From Polytrichum commune (lineage: Eukaryota > Streptophyta > Polytrichopsida > Polytrichales > Polytrichaceae), in assembly GCA_950295325.1 (NCBI GenBank), contig OX485808.1, positions 1,676,501-1,740,500 on the forward strand: a stretch of DNA of 64,000 bases, written 5' to 3'. The notes under the pieces are model-generated. The model did no database searches, was not told the origin of the DNA, and was given only the letters and a program-made list of their open reading frames with translations. Numbering within the stretch: position 1 is the first letter of the stretch; every line of letters starts with the position of its first letter. Made by a program: the position numbers and the translations under genes. This document shows, one piece after another, positions 10,693 through 22,417 of this stretch.

Positions 10693-13600
10693 TCAATGCC
10701 TACGCTTCATTTTATTGGAATGTCTAGCCTTAGTTTCTTCAAAGTCCTTCACCAATTCATTGGTGTTCACCATGTCTCTTGCCGCCACCCAAGCGGTTTC
10801 TTTCTCATGGTATCCTCACCATTTCACCAAGTACTCCTTTGTACATTTTTTTTTCCTTTTCACTTGGGCTTCCTACACTTGAGGATGCCCTCTTACCTCA
10901 TGTTCCAAATGACCTCCACAAGGTCGGGACATGGCCTAATCACTTGTTTGTGATCGGGCCACAAGGTGTCGTCCTAAAATGACTTTGGTAATGAGACATG
11001 AAATGTCGGATGCACTTTGATCTCGGGCGGTAATTCCAATTTATATATGTCCTTGAACACTTGTTCCACAATGGGAAACGGAGCTCCAATTTTGGACATG
11101 AACTTTTGGAGGGAGGCTTTCGGGCTAAGTGAAGTTGTTCACATTCAACAACACCTTTTGGCCCACCTCATTCTCCACTTCGCGTCTTCCGGCATTGACT
11201 TGCACTCCGTAGCACCTTCGGGCTTTCTCCACCAACAACTTGGTCATCTCCAAGACTTGTTCACGCTTCTTGGCCAAGTCCTCACCATCTTGGTTGAACT
11301 CTAGTGTTGAATGTGCCCCCTCGAGAGCTAGGTTAATAGGTTGGAGCACATCCACTCCATAAGCCACCACCAAAGACCACCCCTTGGTAGCCAAGTGCGT
11401 GGCTACATTGCAATTACACTCCGCTCGACCCACATAGTCCGCCAAATCTCCTTGGTCCGCCCCCACCAAGTTCCTCAAGTATTGCTTCAAGACTCCATTC
11501 ACACGCTCTTATTTCCCATTCATTTGGGAATGCAAGGTCGTGCTAAACCTTAGTTTCATTCCGACCTCCTTAGAGAAATGCATTAAAAATGCACTTGTGA
11601 AGTTTGGATCTTGATCCCACACAATCACTCTTGGCAACCCGTGGTGCCTCAACCATCCTTTGAGAAAAGGCTATGCGGTCTCCAACGCGGTGGCGGTTCC
11701 CACAATCGGCACCATGTGTGCCCACTTAGCAAACCGCTCTACCATCAACAAGATGGCATCATACCCATGTGACTCCGGCAAACTTGTGATCAAGTCCATG
11801 CACATACCATGCCATGGCGCCCACGGGATAGGCAACGGTTGCAAGAAACCACCTTGGTTTTGGTAAGAGGCTCGGTTCACTTGGCACTTCATCCAAGCCT
11901 TCACAAAGTGGGCTATATCCTCCTTTATGCACCGCCAATGGTACCCCCAAGACAGCATTGTATAGCGGTTTTTTGTTTCTCCTCTATGGCCGGCAATAGG
12001 ACTATCACATTCCTCCTTCAAGACCGATATCCTCAACTTGCCTTGTGGCACATACACCCAACTTTGCTTGCACTTGAACAATCCGTCCGCCAACTTAACC
12101 TCTTTGAGCACCTTGCTCTTGCGAAGCTCACCTAAAAGTTTTTGTGCTTTGGGGTAGTTAATTTACCCCTCCCGTATCTTGCATCACAAGTTTCCTTTGC
12201 CGGCACACATTAGCCACAAGGTTTGGATGGTTCTCATTGCTTGGAACTCTTCCGGTCTACGTTGCGCATCCGGCACCACATTTCCACGGTCCGGTTTGTG
12301 GATCAAATCCACCTTCATAAGCGCCAAACTATCATGCCTCCGCAATGACTTGGCGCTCACTTGCGCTTGTATGTCAAAATACTTTGACGACACATTGTCC
12401 ATGTAGACCTTTGATTTGTGCGACCCCAAATAGTGTCGCCACATCTTCAAGCAATGCACTACGGCAAAGAAGTTCTTTGTCATGAGTTGGTTGTCTTCTT
12501 TGACAACCATCGATCTTCATGCTCCCATATGCAATGGCCATCCATCTTACACATAATCCACCATTGGCAAAGTCATTCACCCCCGTATGCACCTCAAAAG
12601 GTTTGTCAAGCTCCGCGAACTTGAGCACGGGCGGCGAAGAAAACTTGTTCTCAAGCTCCCCAAAGACTTGGTGGCAAGGCTCATCCCATTCTTGGGATAG
12701 CCATTTCTTCCACAAGTCGGATAAGGTCGGATAACCATCGAGCTTAACGCTCTCATATGTAATGGCCATCCATCTTGCATCAACATCCGCCAATGGTTAA
12801 ATCACTCGCCCCCGTATGCAGCTCAAAAGGTATGTCAAACTCCGCGAATTTGAGCACGGGCGGCGAAGAGAATTTTCTCTTAAGCTCCTCAAAGACTTGG
12901 TGACAAGGCTCATTCCACTCTTGGGATAGCCATTTCTTTCACAAGTCGCACAACGTCGGACAACCATCGAGCATCATGCTCCCATATACAATGGCCATCC
13001 ATCTTGCATCAACATCCACCAATGGTAAAGTCACTCGCCCCCGTATGCACCTCAAAAGGTTTGTCAAATTCCGCGAACTTGAGCACGGGCGGCGAAGAGA
13101 ACTAGATCTTAAGTTCCTCAAAGACTTGGTGGCAAGGCTCATCCCACTCTTGGGATAGACATTTCTTGCACCAGTTGGACAAGGTCGGACAACCATCGAA
13201 CTTCATGCTCTATATGCAATGACCATCCATTTTGCCTCAACATCCGCCAATGGTAAAGTCACTCGCCCCCATATGCACCTCAAAATTTTGTCAAACTCCA
13301 CGAACTTGAGCATGGGCGGCGAAGACAACTTGGTCTTAAGCTTCCCAAAGGCTTTGTGGCAAGGCTCATCCCACTCTTGGGATAACTATTTCTTGCACAA
13401 GCCGGACAAGGTTCGACAACCATGGAGGTTAATGCTCCCATAAGCAATGGTCATCCATCTTGGATCAACATCCGCCAATGGTAAAGTCCTTCGCCTCCAT
13501 GTGCACCTCAAAATGCTTACGAAAACCCGGAAACTTAACCACATCTTGTGAAGAGAACTTGCTCTTGAGCTCCCCAAAGGCTTGGTGACAAGGCTCATCC

Positions 13601-14381
13601 CACTCTTGGGATACCCATTTTTTCAACAAGTTGTCTAAGGACCTAGCAACCTTAGAAAAACCTCCAATGAAGTGGTGGTAGTAGTTGGCTAGGCCAACAA
13701 ATGAACTAAGCCCTTTTCTTGAATCAAGGGCCAATTCTCCTCTTGGATTGCCTTGACATTTTTCATGTTCGTCCACCAACTTCTTTTGTCACCACATCCC
13801 TCACGAACTCAATCTCTCGTTGAGCAAAGTTATTTTTCACTCCTTGGCGGTGACTTTTTGGGCAACACATTGGTGAATACATCCTTGTATCTCACCAACA
13901 TCCCACCAATGTGGTTTGGGGGAGGCCCATCTTTCCTAGCCTCCCCACACATTCCTTGGAGTTGCTCCAATTGAACCACGACCATTATGTATTCTATTTT
14001 TCATTTGGTCCATTTAGACCAAATTCAACTTGGGTCCTCCTACCATAGGAGTCCTTGTCAATTTGAACTTCAATTCTTTGCCATTATGACACATCATAAT
14101 GCACCGCAAGCACACCGGCTTGCACCTCACATCTATCATGTGAGTTTCAAACAAGGCGGCCTTCACAACGACATGCATTTCATCTATTTCACATGGTGCG
14201 AAATTTTGACAAAGATCCAATGTCCCACATTGAAAAGTTCCATGCATCGCGGCCTCCTTTGTCTCATGCGGTTCGCCCTTTCCAAACCGCACCTTGGTGG
14301 GCTTGCCCGCTCTATCAATCGGCAAGCCCCAACTCCCTTGTGAGTTTTGGGCTCAAGAAGGAGTGGTAGCCTCTTTGTTAA
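10693..14381 (-). pseudogene. C: pol remnant
   Basis: Same domain order as A. The protease active-site region near 14376-14381 has Asn where the catalytic Asp should be (VNKEA) and is one base shorter than in A. The RT core is missing between about 13855 and 13825. The RNase H module is present in five units (starts 12589, 12819, 13048, 13276, 13504), the largest number in this window. Integrase has the shared amber at the complement of 11671-11673. It also has a private TAA just before ERVNG (near 11508-11511). Chromodomain and stop lie at about 10693. Non-functional. Confidence 0.88.
12589..13640 (-). repeat. C: ~229-bp RNase H module, 5 units
   Basis: Starts at 12589, 12819, 13048, 13276 and 13504, period 228-230 bp. 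The last unit is the most diverged and probably nearest the ancestral single copy, because it adjoins the RT connection region (VDEHEKCQGNPRGEL, SFVGLANYYHHFI). Confidence 0.85.
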
Positions 14382-15141
14382 CACATGAGACATTTCTCCC
14401 ATTCATTTGAGCCTCAAGGTACAAAAGAACTTGGCCTCGGCTTAAGGCTACTAGCCTTGGCCACAATGCCAACGTCTTACATTCGGTCTGCGGCACAAGT
14501 ATTATTTGGCGTGGTACCTACCTCCCCTCAACGTCCATTTTTGTAAGGCACCGCCAAATTTTTTTATTGGGGTCATCGGCCTTAATCCTCGTGGCGATTT
14601 TGATGATCCCCGCCACAACCTCAATAAACTTTTGGAAATTTGAACTTGGTATTCCCCACCCGCTTTTGAAACCCCACCTAAAATGATGAATTTTTTACAA
14701 AGCTCGTCCATTTTAGGTGTATCCTTCATATGTGCGTTTGAATTGCGCACTTAGGCCTTAAAAGGCCCCGGGTGCCTCATTTCCACCAAATTCATTCCAA
14801 CATCAATACCTTCCAAGCATTTCGAATTGGAATTTCAATCCAACATTAATGCTATCCAAGGTTTTGGGTGCATTCGGTATTCTAGGCCCCAAATGCTTTT
14901 TGAGGTGTGCGGGAGCCCTTTCAAAGGACTCCACCATTTTCCTTACCGAATCCACCATCATGCCCACCATTGTCATTAGACCCAATGATATGGTCAAATT
15001 CCATTTACACATGATCTTTGTTCCAATTTGAGCCTCACAACCTTTTGGAAACCCCGGGTCACCATCATAAGCCGCTTATATGATAGCCATGCTTCCTTCA
15101 AAGTGCTAGCTCAAAAATTGGAACCCTGCTCTGATACCACG
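14382..15141 (-). other. C: shortened leader, no gag
   Basis: Leader between protease and PBS, about 300 bp shorter than in A because only one 56-bp unit remains (near 14480). I see no gag reading frame. The PBS is 15124-15139. Confidence 0.65.
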
Positions 15142-16113
15142 TGTCGCAACCCTTGCTAGGTCCCTTAATAATCTTGCCAATTTTCGTTTCTAGCAAAGGT
15201 TACGAGCGCTAACCCTTCGCATTCCGCCATGCTAATGGATAGCTCCTCTTACCCCGGACCAATAGTTCATAGGAGGGAACCAACCCTCCTACTTTGCTTT
15301 CGGGACTCACCCCTTAATCGGTAACCCATTTCCCCAATGTGGACTTCCATCCATGGAAGTCCAATCCTATGTTGATCATCGCGTTGCCGGAGCAACACTA
15401 CAACAACCCGAACCATGCTAGGCAACTATGGCCTCACAATGGGCCAATGCCCATGGAGGCCGTGCCGTTCGGCCTCGGGTGGGTGAGGCCACACCACCTC
15501 ACCCATATAAGCCTCTAGGACTCTACGCGGGGCCCCTACCCCACCGTCAACCAACCTCTTGCCTCTCTACCAAGAGTTGGGGCCAAGTGGACACTTTCCC
15601 TTAGCCGCTGGGCCTAGAATCCCCCAGCAGCTTCAGACCATCATAACTTCCTTGTATGATGTCTGCTGCTAACAACCAACCACTCCATCTTCATCTACGC
15701 TTCACGTAAATGCCGATGGACTCCTCACTTGCCCCATACAGGCAAGTATTGACATAGTTATGCCTGTTTGAACCTTGGCAGTCCCGGGAATCACTCCCAG
15801 GCACTGCTGTACCAGGGCGCTGTCCCAGGACAGCGCCCCACTCAAATGGCCATAACTCCTAGCTCACACCTCCGATTGAGGTGATCTTGAGCATTCTAGA
15901 ATCATCACGCCATTAGCTACGCATAGCTTATGGCCTTACCCTTGTGCCTCCTAGTCTACGTGGGTGGGAGGCGTTCCCAACGCCCGGGGCCCTCACCCAC
16001 ACTAGGATCACTTGGGCCCTCTCACCAACGGCGCCACAAGTCCCGGGTGTCACTCCGGGGTCCCCCTTGTGCCCATGGTGTTTCGAGCACTCCTCATGGA
16101 GAGGTGCGCGACA
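15142..16113 (-). repeat. Element C 5' LTR (972 bp)
   Basis: Partner of 8907-9878 with one difference seen by eye. It is followed by the target duplication GCAAG at 16114-16118. Confidence 0.95.
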
Positions 16114-18275
16114 GCAAGGCTCATCCCACTCTTAAGATAGCCATTTCTTTCACAAGTCACACAAGGTTTAACAACCTTTAAGCTTAATGCTCCCATATGC
16201 AATGGGCATCCATCTTGGATCAACATCCGCCAATGGTAAAGTCATTCGCCCCCGTATGCATCTCAAAAGGTTTGTCATATTTCGCAAACTTGAGCACGGG
16301 CGGCGAAAAGAGCTTGCTCTTAAGCTCCTCAAAAACTTGGTAACAAGGCTCATCCCACTCTTGGGATAGCCATTTCTTGCACAAGTTGGACAAGGTCGGA
16401 CAACCATCGAGCTTCATGCTCTTATATACAATGGCCATCCATTTTACCTCAACATCCGCCAATGCTAAAGTCACTCGCCCCCGTATGCACCTCAAAAGGT
16501 TTGTCAAAGTCCGCGAACTTAAGCACGGGCGGCGAAGAGAACTTGTTTTTGAGCCCCCCAAAGGCTTGGTGACAAGGCTCATCCCACTCTTGGGATAGCC
16601 ATTTTCCTCAATAAGTTGAATAAGGTCCTAGCAACCTTAGAAAACTCTCGAATGAAGTTGTGGTACTAATTGGCTAGGCCAACAAATGACCTAAGCCATT
16701 TTTGAATGAAGGGCCAATTATCCTTTTGGATTGCCTTGACATTCTTCATGTTCGTCCACCAACTTCCTTTGTCACCACATACCTTAAGAACTCAATCTCT
16801 CGTTGAGCAAAGTTATTTTTCATTCCTTGGCGGTAATTTTTTTTTGGCAACACATTGGTGAATACATCCTTGTATTTCACCAACATCACACCAATGTTGT
16901 TTAGGGGAGGCCCATCTTTCCTAGCCTCCCCATACGTTCCTTGGAGTTGCTCCAATTGAACCACGACCATTATGTTTTCTATTTTTCATTTGGTCCATTA
17001 AGACCAAATTCAACTTAGATCCTCCTACCACAGGAGTCCTTGTCAATTTGAACTTCAATTCTTTGCCATTATGACACATCATAATGCACCGCAAGCACAC
17101 CGGCTTGCACCTCACATCTATCATGTGAGTTTCAAAGAAGGCGGCCTTCACAATGACATGCATTTCATCTATTTCACATGGTGTGAAATTTTGACAAAAA
17201 TCCAATGTCCCACATTGAAAGGTTACATGCATCGTGGCCTCCTTTGTCTCATGCGGTTTGCCCTTTTCAAACCGCACCTTGGTGGGCTTGCCCGCTCTAT
17301 CAATCGGCAAGCCCCAACTCCCTTGTGAGTTTTGGGCTCAAGAAGGCATGGCTTGCCTCTTTGTCAACCCATTAGACGTTTGTCCCATTCATTTGAGCCT
17401 CAAGGTATAAAATACTTCGCCTTGGCTAAAGGTTACTAGCCTTGGCCACAAAGCCATCGTCTAACATTTGGTCCTCGGCAACACCATGAATTTGGCTTGG
17501 TCCGCAAGGCCAACTTTTAACACTCCGTCCGTGGCACAAATATAATCTAGCTTGGTACCACCAAGCCACCTTCTCACATTCCGTCCGCGGCACGAGCTAG
17601 CATGATTTGCCTTGGTATAATGGGCCAAACTACTTGCGCTCATTTCCTTGGGACATCTTTCGGCTAAACCCACTTTGTGGTGATGTGCCGCCCAACTTCT
17701 TTTTAGGACCATCGGCTTCAATGCTCTTCAAATCTTTATGATTCGCACTACGTCCTCAAGAAGCTTTGGGGTCTTGAACATGGTTTTCACCACCCGCTTT
17801 TGAAACCCACCTAAACCGATGCATTTCTTAGAAAGCTCGTCCATCCTAGATGTACCCTTCATTTGGGTGTGAAATTCGCACATATACACCTTAAGAGACC
17901 CCGCGTGCCTCATGTGCCCCAAGTTCATTTCAACATCACCACCTTCTAAGCATTTCGAATTGGAATTTCAATCCAACATTAATGCCCTCCAAGGTTTTGG
18001 GTGCATTTGGTATTCTAGCCCCCGAATACTTTTCGAGGTTTGCGGGAGCCTTTTCAAAGCACTCCCTCCATTTTCCTCACCGAATCCACCCTCATGCCCA
18101 CCATTGTCATTAGAATCAATGGTATGGTCAAAATCCACTTGCACATGATCTTTCTTCCAATTTGAGCCTCACAACCTTTTGGAAACCCCGGGTCACCATC
18201 ATAACCCGCTTATATGATAGCCATGCTTCCCTCAAAGTGCTAGCTCAAATATTGGAACCCTGCTCTGATACCAAG
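16114..18275 (-). pseudogene. Element B, 5'-ward part: RNase H module, RT remnant, protease, leader
   Basis: This continues 7366-8906 after excising C. It holds two further 229-bp module starts (about 16259 and 16488), so B had four. The RT amino-terminal piece (VKYKDVFTNVLPKK near 16860) joins directly to REIEFLRYVVTKE. The protease has VDKEASHAF near 17363-17368 instead of D-S/T-G. The leader at 17369-18275 has two or three diverged 56-bp units and no gag. PBS 18258-18273. Confidence 0.87.
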
Positions 18276-19249
18276 TGTCGCAACCCTTGCTAGCCCCCCT
18301 TGACAATCTTGCCAATTTTTAATTCTACCAAAGGTTACGAGCGCTAACCATTCGCATTCCGCCATGCTAATGGTTAGCTCCTCCTACCCCGGACCTTATA
18401 GTTCATAGGAGGGAACCAACCCTCCTACTTTGCTTTCGGGACTCACCCCTTAATCGGTAACTCATTTCTTGGATGTGGACTTCCATCCATGGAAGTCCAA
18501 TCCCATGTTGATCATCGCATTGCCGGAGCAACACTACAACAACCCGAACCATACTAGGCAACTATGGCCTCACAATGGGCCAATGCCCATGGAGGCCTTG
18601 CCGTTCGGCCTCGGGTGGGTGAGGCCACACCACCTCACCCATATAAGCCTCTAGGACTTCACGCGGGGCCCCTACCCCACCGTCAACCAACCTCTTGTCT
18701 CTCTACCAAGAGTTGGGGCCAAGTGGACACTTTCCCTTAGCCGCTGGGCCTAGAATCCCCCAGCAGCTTCAGACCATCATAACTTCCTTGTATGATGTCT
18801 GCTGCTAACAACCAACCACTCCATCTTCATCTACGCTTCACGTAAATGCCGATGGACTCCTCACTTGCCCCATACAGGCAAGTATTGACATAGTTATGCC
18901 TGTTTGAACCTTGGCAGTCCCGGGAATCACTCCCAGGCACTGCTGTACCAGGGCGCTGTCCCAGGACAGCGCCCCACTCAAATGGCCATAACTCCTAGCT
19001 CACACCTCCGATTGAGGTGTTCTTTAGCTTTCTAGAATCACCACGCCATGAGCTACGCATAACTCATGGCCTTACCCTTGTGCCTCCTAGTCTTCGTGGG
19101 TGGGAGGCGTTCCCAACGCCCGGGGCCCTCACCCACACTAGGATCACTTGGGCCCTCTCACCAACGGCGCCACAAGTCCCGGGTGTCACTCCGGGGTCCC
19201 CCTTGTGCCCATGGTGTTTCGGCCACTCCTCATGGAGAGGTGCGCGACA
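18276..19249 (-). repeat. Element B 5' LTR (974 bp)
   Basis: Intact ends with a PBS on the left. The right end is followed directly by GGCTTGGTCCGC from the 56-bp repeat region of another copy (Y), an insertion junction. Confidence 0.92.
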
Positions 19250-20191
19250 GGCTTGGTCCGCAAAGCCAACTTCAAACATTTCGTGCGCGGGACAAATTGG
19301 TTTGGTGCCACAAAACGAATTTCTAATAGTCTGTCCGCAAAACAAACATGTTTTGACTTGGTAGCACAAAGCCACCTTCCCACACTCCGTCCGCGGCACG
19401 AACATGAATTGCCTTGGTAGGACAAACCCACCTCCCAACATTCCGTCCGCGGCACAAGTATGATTTGCTTTGGAAGCATAAAGCCACCTTTCAACATTCC
19501 GTCCGCGGCACCAACATGTTTTGCCTAAGTAAAATGGACCAAACAATTTGCACTCATTTCTTTGGGACCTACTTTGGCTAAAGTCACTTGTGGTGATGCG
19601 CCGCCAAACTTCTCTTTGGGACCATCGGCTTCAATGCTCTTGCGAACTTGATGGTCCCCACCATGTCCTAAAAAAACCTTGGGGACTTAAACAAAGCATC
19701 CACCACCCGCTTTTAAAACCCCACCTAAAACGATGCATTTCTTAGAAAGCTCGTCCGTTTTAGGTGTATCCTTCATTTGTGCGTTTGAATAGCGCACATA
19801 GGCCTTAAGAGGCCATGGGTGCCTCATTAGCACCAAGTTCATTTCAACATCCGAACCTTCGAAGCATCTCGAATTGAATTTCAATCCAACATTAATACCC
19901 TCCAAGGTTTTGGGTGCTTTCGGTATTCTAGGCCCCAAATGTTTTTTTTGAGGTTTGCGGGAGCCCTTTTCAAAGCACTCCTCCATTTTCCTTACCAAAT
20001 CCACCCTCATGCCCACCATTGTCATTAGAACCAATGGTATGGTCAAATTCCACTTGCACATGATCCTTGTTCCAATTTGAGCCTCACAACCTTTTGGAAA
20101 CCCCGGGCTCACCATCATAACCCGCATTTTTGATAGCCATGTTTCCCTCAAAGTGCGAGCTCAAAACTTGGAACCCTGCTCTGATACCAAG
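19250..20191 (-). mobile_element. Remnant Y: leader only
   Basis: Leader sequence from the 56-bp repeat array to the PBS (20174-20189). The rest of Y lies left of the window if the nesting model is right. No coding potential beyond short shifted frames. Confidence 0.82.
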
Positions 20192-21162
20192 TGTCGCAAC
20201 CCTTGCTAGGTCCCTTAATAATCTTGCCAATTTTCGTTTCTAGCAAAGGTTACGAGCGCTAACCATTCGGATTCCGCCATGCTAATGGTTAGCTCCTCCT
20301 ACCCCGGACCTTATAGTTCATAGGAGGGAACCAACCCTCCTACTTTGCTTTAGGGACTCACCCCTTAATCGGTAACCCATTCCTAGATGTGGACTTCCAT
20401 CCATGGAAGTCCAATCCCATGTTGATCATCGCGTTGCCGGAGCAACACTACAACAACCCGAACCATACTAGGCAACTATGGCCTCACATTGGGCCAAAGC
20501 CCATGGAGGCCGTGCCGTTCGGCCTCGGGTGGGTGAGGCCACACCACCTCACCCATATAAGCCTCTAGGACTTCACGCGGGGCCCCTACCCCACCGTCAA
20601 CCAACCTCTTGTCTCTCTACCAAGAGTTGGGGCCAAGTGGACATTTTCCTTTAGCTGCTGGGCCTAGAAGCCCCCACAGCTTCAGACCATCATAACTTCC
20701 TTGTATGATGTCCGATCATAACAACCAACCACTCCATCCTCATCTACGCTTCACGTAGATGCCGATGAACTCCTCACTTGCCCCATTCGGGCAAGTGGTG
20801 AGGAAGTTATGCCTGTTTGAACCTTGGCAGTCCAGGGAATCACTCCCAGGCACTGCTGTACCAGGGCGCTGTCCCGGGACAGCGCCCCACTCAAATGGCC
20901 ATAACTCCTAGCTCACACCTCCGATTCAGGTGTTCTTGAGCATTCTAGAATCACCACGCCATGAGCTACGCATAGCTCATGGCCTTACCCTCGTGCCTCC
21001 TAGTTACCGTGGGTGGGAGGCGTTCCCAACGCCCGGGGCCCTCACCCACACTAGGATCACTTGGGCCCTCTCACCAACGGCGCCACAAGTCCCGGGTGTC
21101 ACTCCGGGGTCCCCCTTGTGCCCATGGTGTTTCGGGCACTCCTCATGGAGAGGTGCGCGACA
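20192..21162 (-). repeat. Remnant Y 5' LTR (971 bp)
   Basis: Intact TGTCGC/GCGACA ends. The right end is followed directly by leader sequence of remnant X (TTTTAGGTGCATTCGG). Confidence 0.9.
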
Positions 21163-21441
21163 TTTTAGGTGCATTCGGTATTCTAGGCCCCAAATACTTT
21201 TGGAGGTTTGTGGGAGCCCTTTTCAAAGGACTCCTTCATTTTCCTTACCGAATCCACCTTAGTGCCCACCATTGTCATTAGAACCAATGGTATGGTGAAA
21301 CTCCACTTGCACATGATCCTTGTTCCAATTTAAGCCTCACAACCTTTTGGAAACCACGGGCTCACCATCACAACCCGCATTTTTTGATAGCCATGTTTCC
21401 CTCAAAGTGCGAGCTCAAAATTTGGAACCCTCCTCTGATAC
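21163..21441 (-). mobile_element. Remnant X: last 279 bp of leader
   Basis: Leader fragment ending in a decayed PBS (CCTCCTCTGATAC at about 21429-21441, missing the final bases). It is the most degraded PBS in the window, consistent with X being an older layer. Confidence 0.8.
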
Positions 21442-22417
21442 TGTCCGCAACCCTTGCTAGGTCCCTTAATAATCTTGCCAATTTTCAATTCTAGCAAAGG
21501 TTACGAGTCGCTAACCCTTCGCATTCCGCCATGCTAATGGATAGCTCCTCTTACCCCGGACCAATAGTTCATAGGAGGGAACCAACCCTCCTACTTTGCT
21601 TTCGGGACTCACCCCTTAATCGGTAACCCATTTCCCCAATGTGGACTTCCATCCATGGAAGTCCAATCCTATGTTGATCATCGCGTTGCCGGAGCAACAC
21701 TACAACAACCCGAACCATACTAGGCAACTATGGCCTCACAATAGGCCAAAGCCCATGGAGGCCTTGCCGTTCGGCCTCGGGTGGGTGAGGCCACACCACC
21801 TCACCCATATAAGCCTCTAGGACTCTACACGGAGCCCCTACCCCACCGCCAACCAACCTCTTGTCTCTCTACCAAGAGTTGGGGCCAAGTGGACATTTTC
21901 CCTTAGCTGCTGGGCCTAGAACCCCCCCCAGCAGCTTCAGACCATCATAACTTCCTTGTATGATGTCTGATCATAACAACCAACCACTCCATCCTCATCT
22001 ACGCTTCACGTAGATGCCGATGGACTCCTCGCTTGCCCCATTCAGGCAAGTCTTGACCAAGTTATGCCTGTTTGAACCTTGGCAGTCCCGGGAATCACTC
22101 CCAGGCACTGCTGTACCAGGGCGCTGTCCCGGGACAGCACCCCACTCAAATGGCCATAACTCCTACCTCACACCTCCGATTGAGGTGTTCTTGAGCTTTC
22201 TAGAATCACCACGCCATGAGCTACGCATAACTCATGGCCTTACCCTTGTGCCTCCTAGTCTTCGTGGATGGGAGGCGTTCCCAACGCCCGGGGCCCTCAC
22301 CCACACTAGGATCACTTGGGCCCTCTCACCAACGGCGCCACAAGTCCCGGGTGTCACTCCGGGGTCCCCCTTGTGCCCATGGTGTTTCGGGCACTCCTCA
22401 TGGAGAGGTGCGCGACA
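21442..22417 (-). repeat. LTR (976 bp) shared by X (5') and D (3')
   Basis: It starts TGTCCGC, with one inserted base relative to the family. X's PBS remnant lies on the left and D's polypurine tract on the right, so one LTR serves two tandem elements, as at 77-1051. Confidence 0.88.

Larger units (their letters stand above)
8907..16113 (-). mobile_element. Element C: complete, very young insertion
   Basis: 7207 bp: 3' LTR 8907-9878, internal 9879-15141, 5' LTR 15142-16113, PBS 15124-15139. By eye the two 972-bp LTRs differ at one base (the C/T in ATCACCACG versus ATCATCACG near 15904), so insertion was recent. It is flanked by the GCAAG duplication and sits within the RNase H module of element B. 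Despite its youth it carries all of the family's shared inactivating lesions. Confidence 0.95.
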
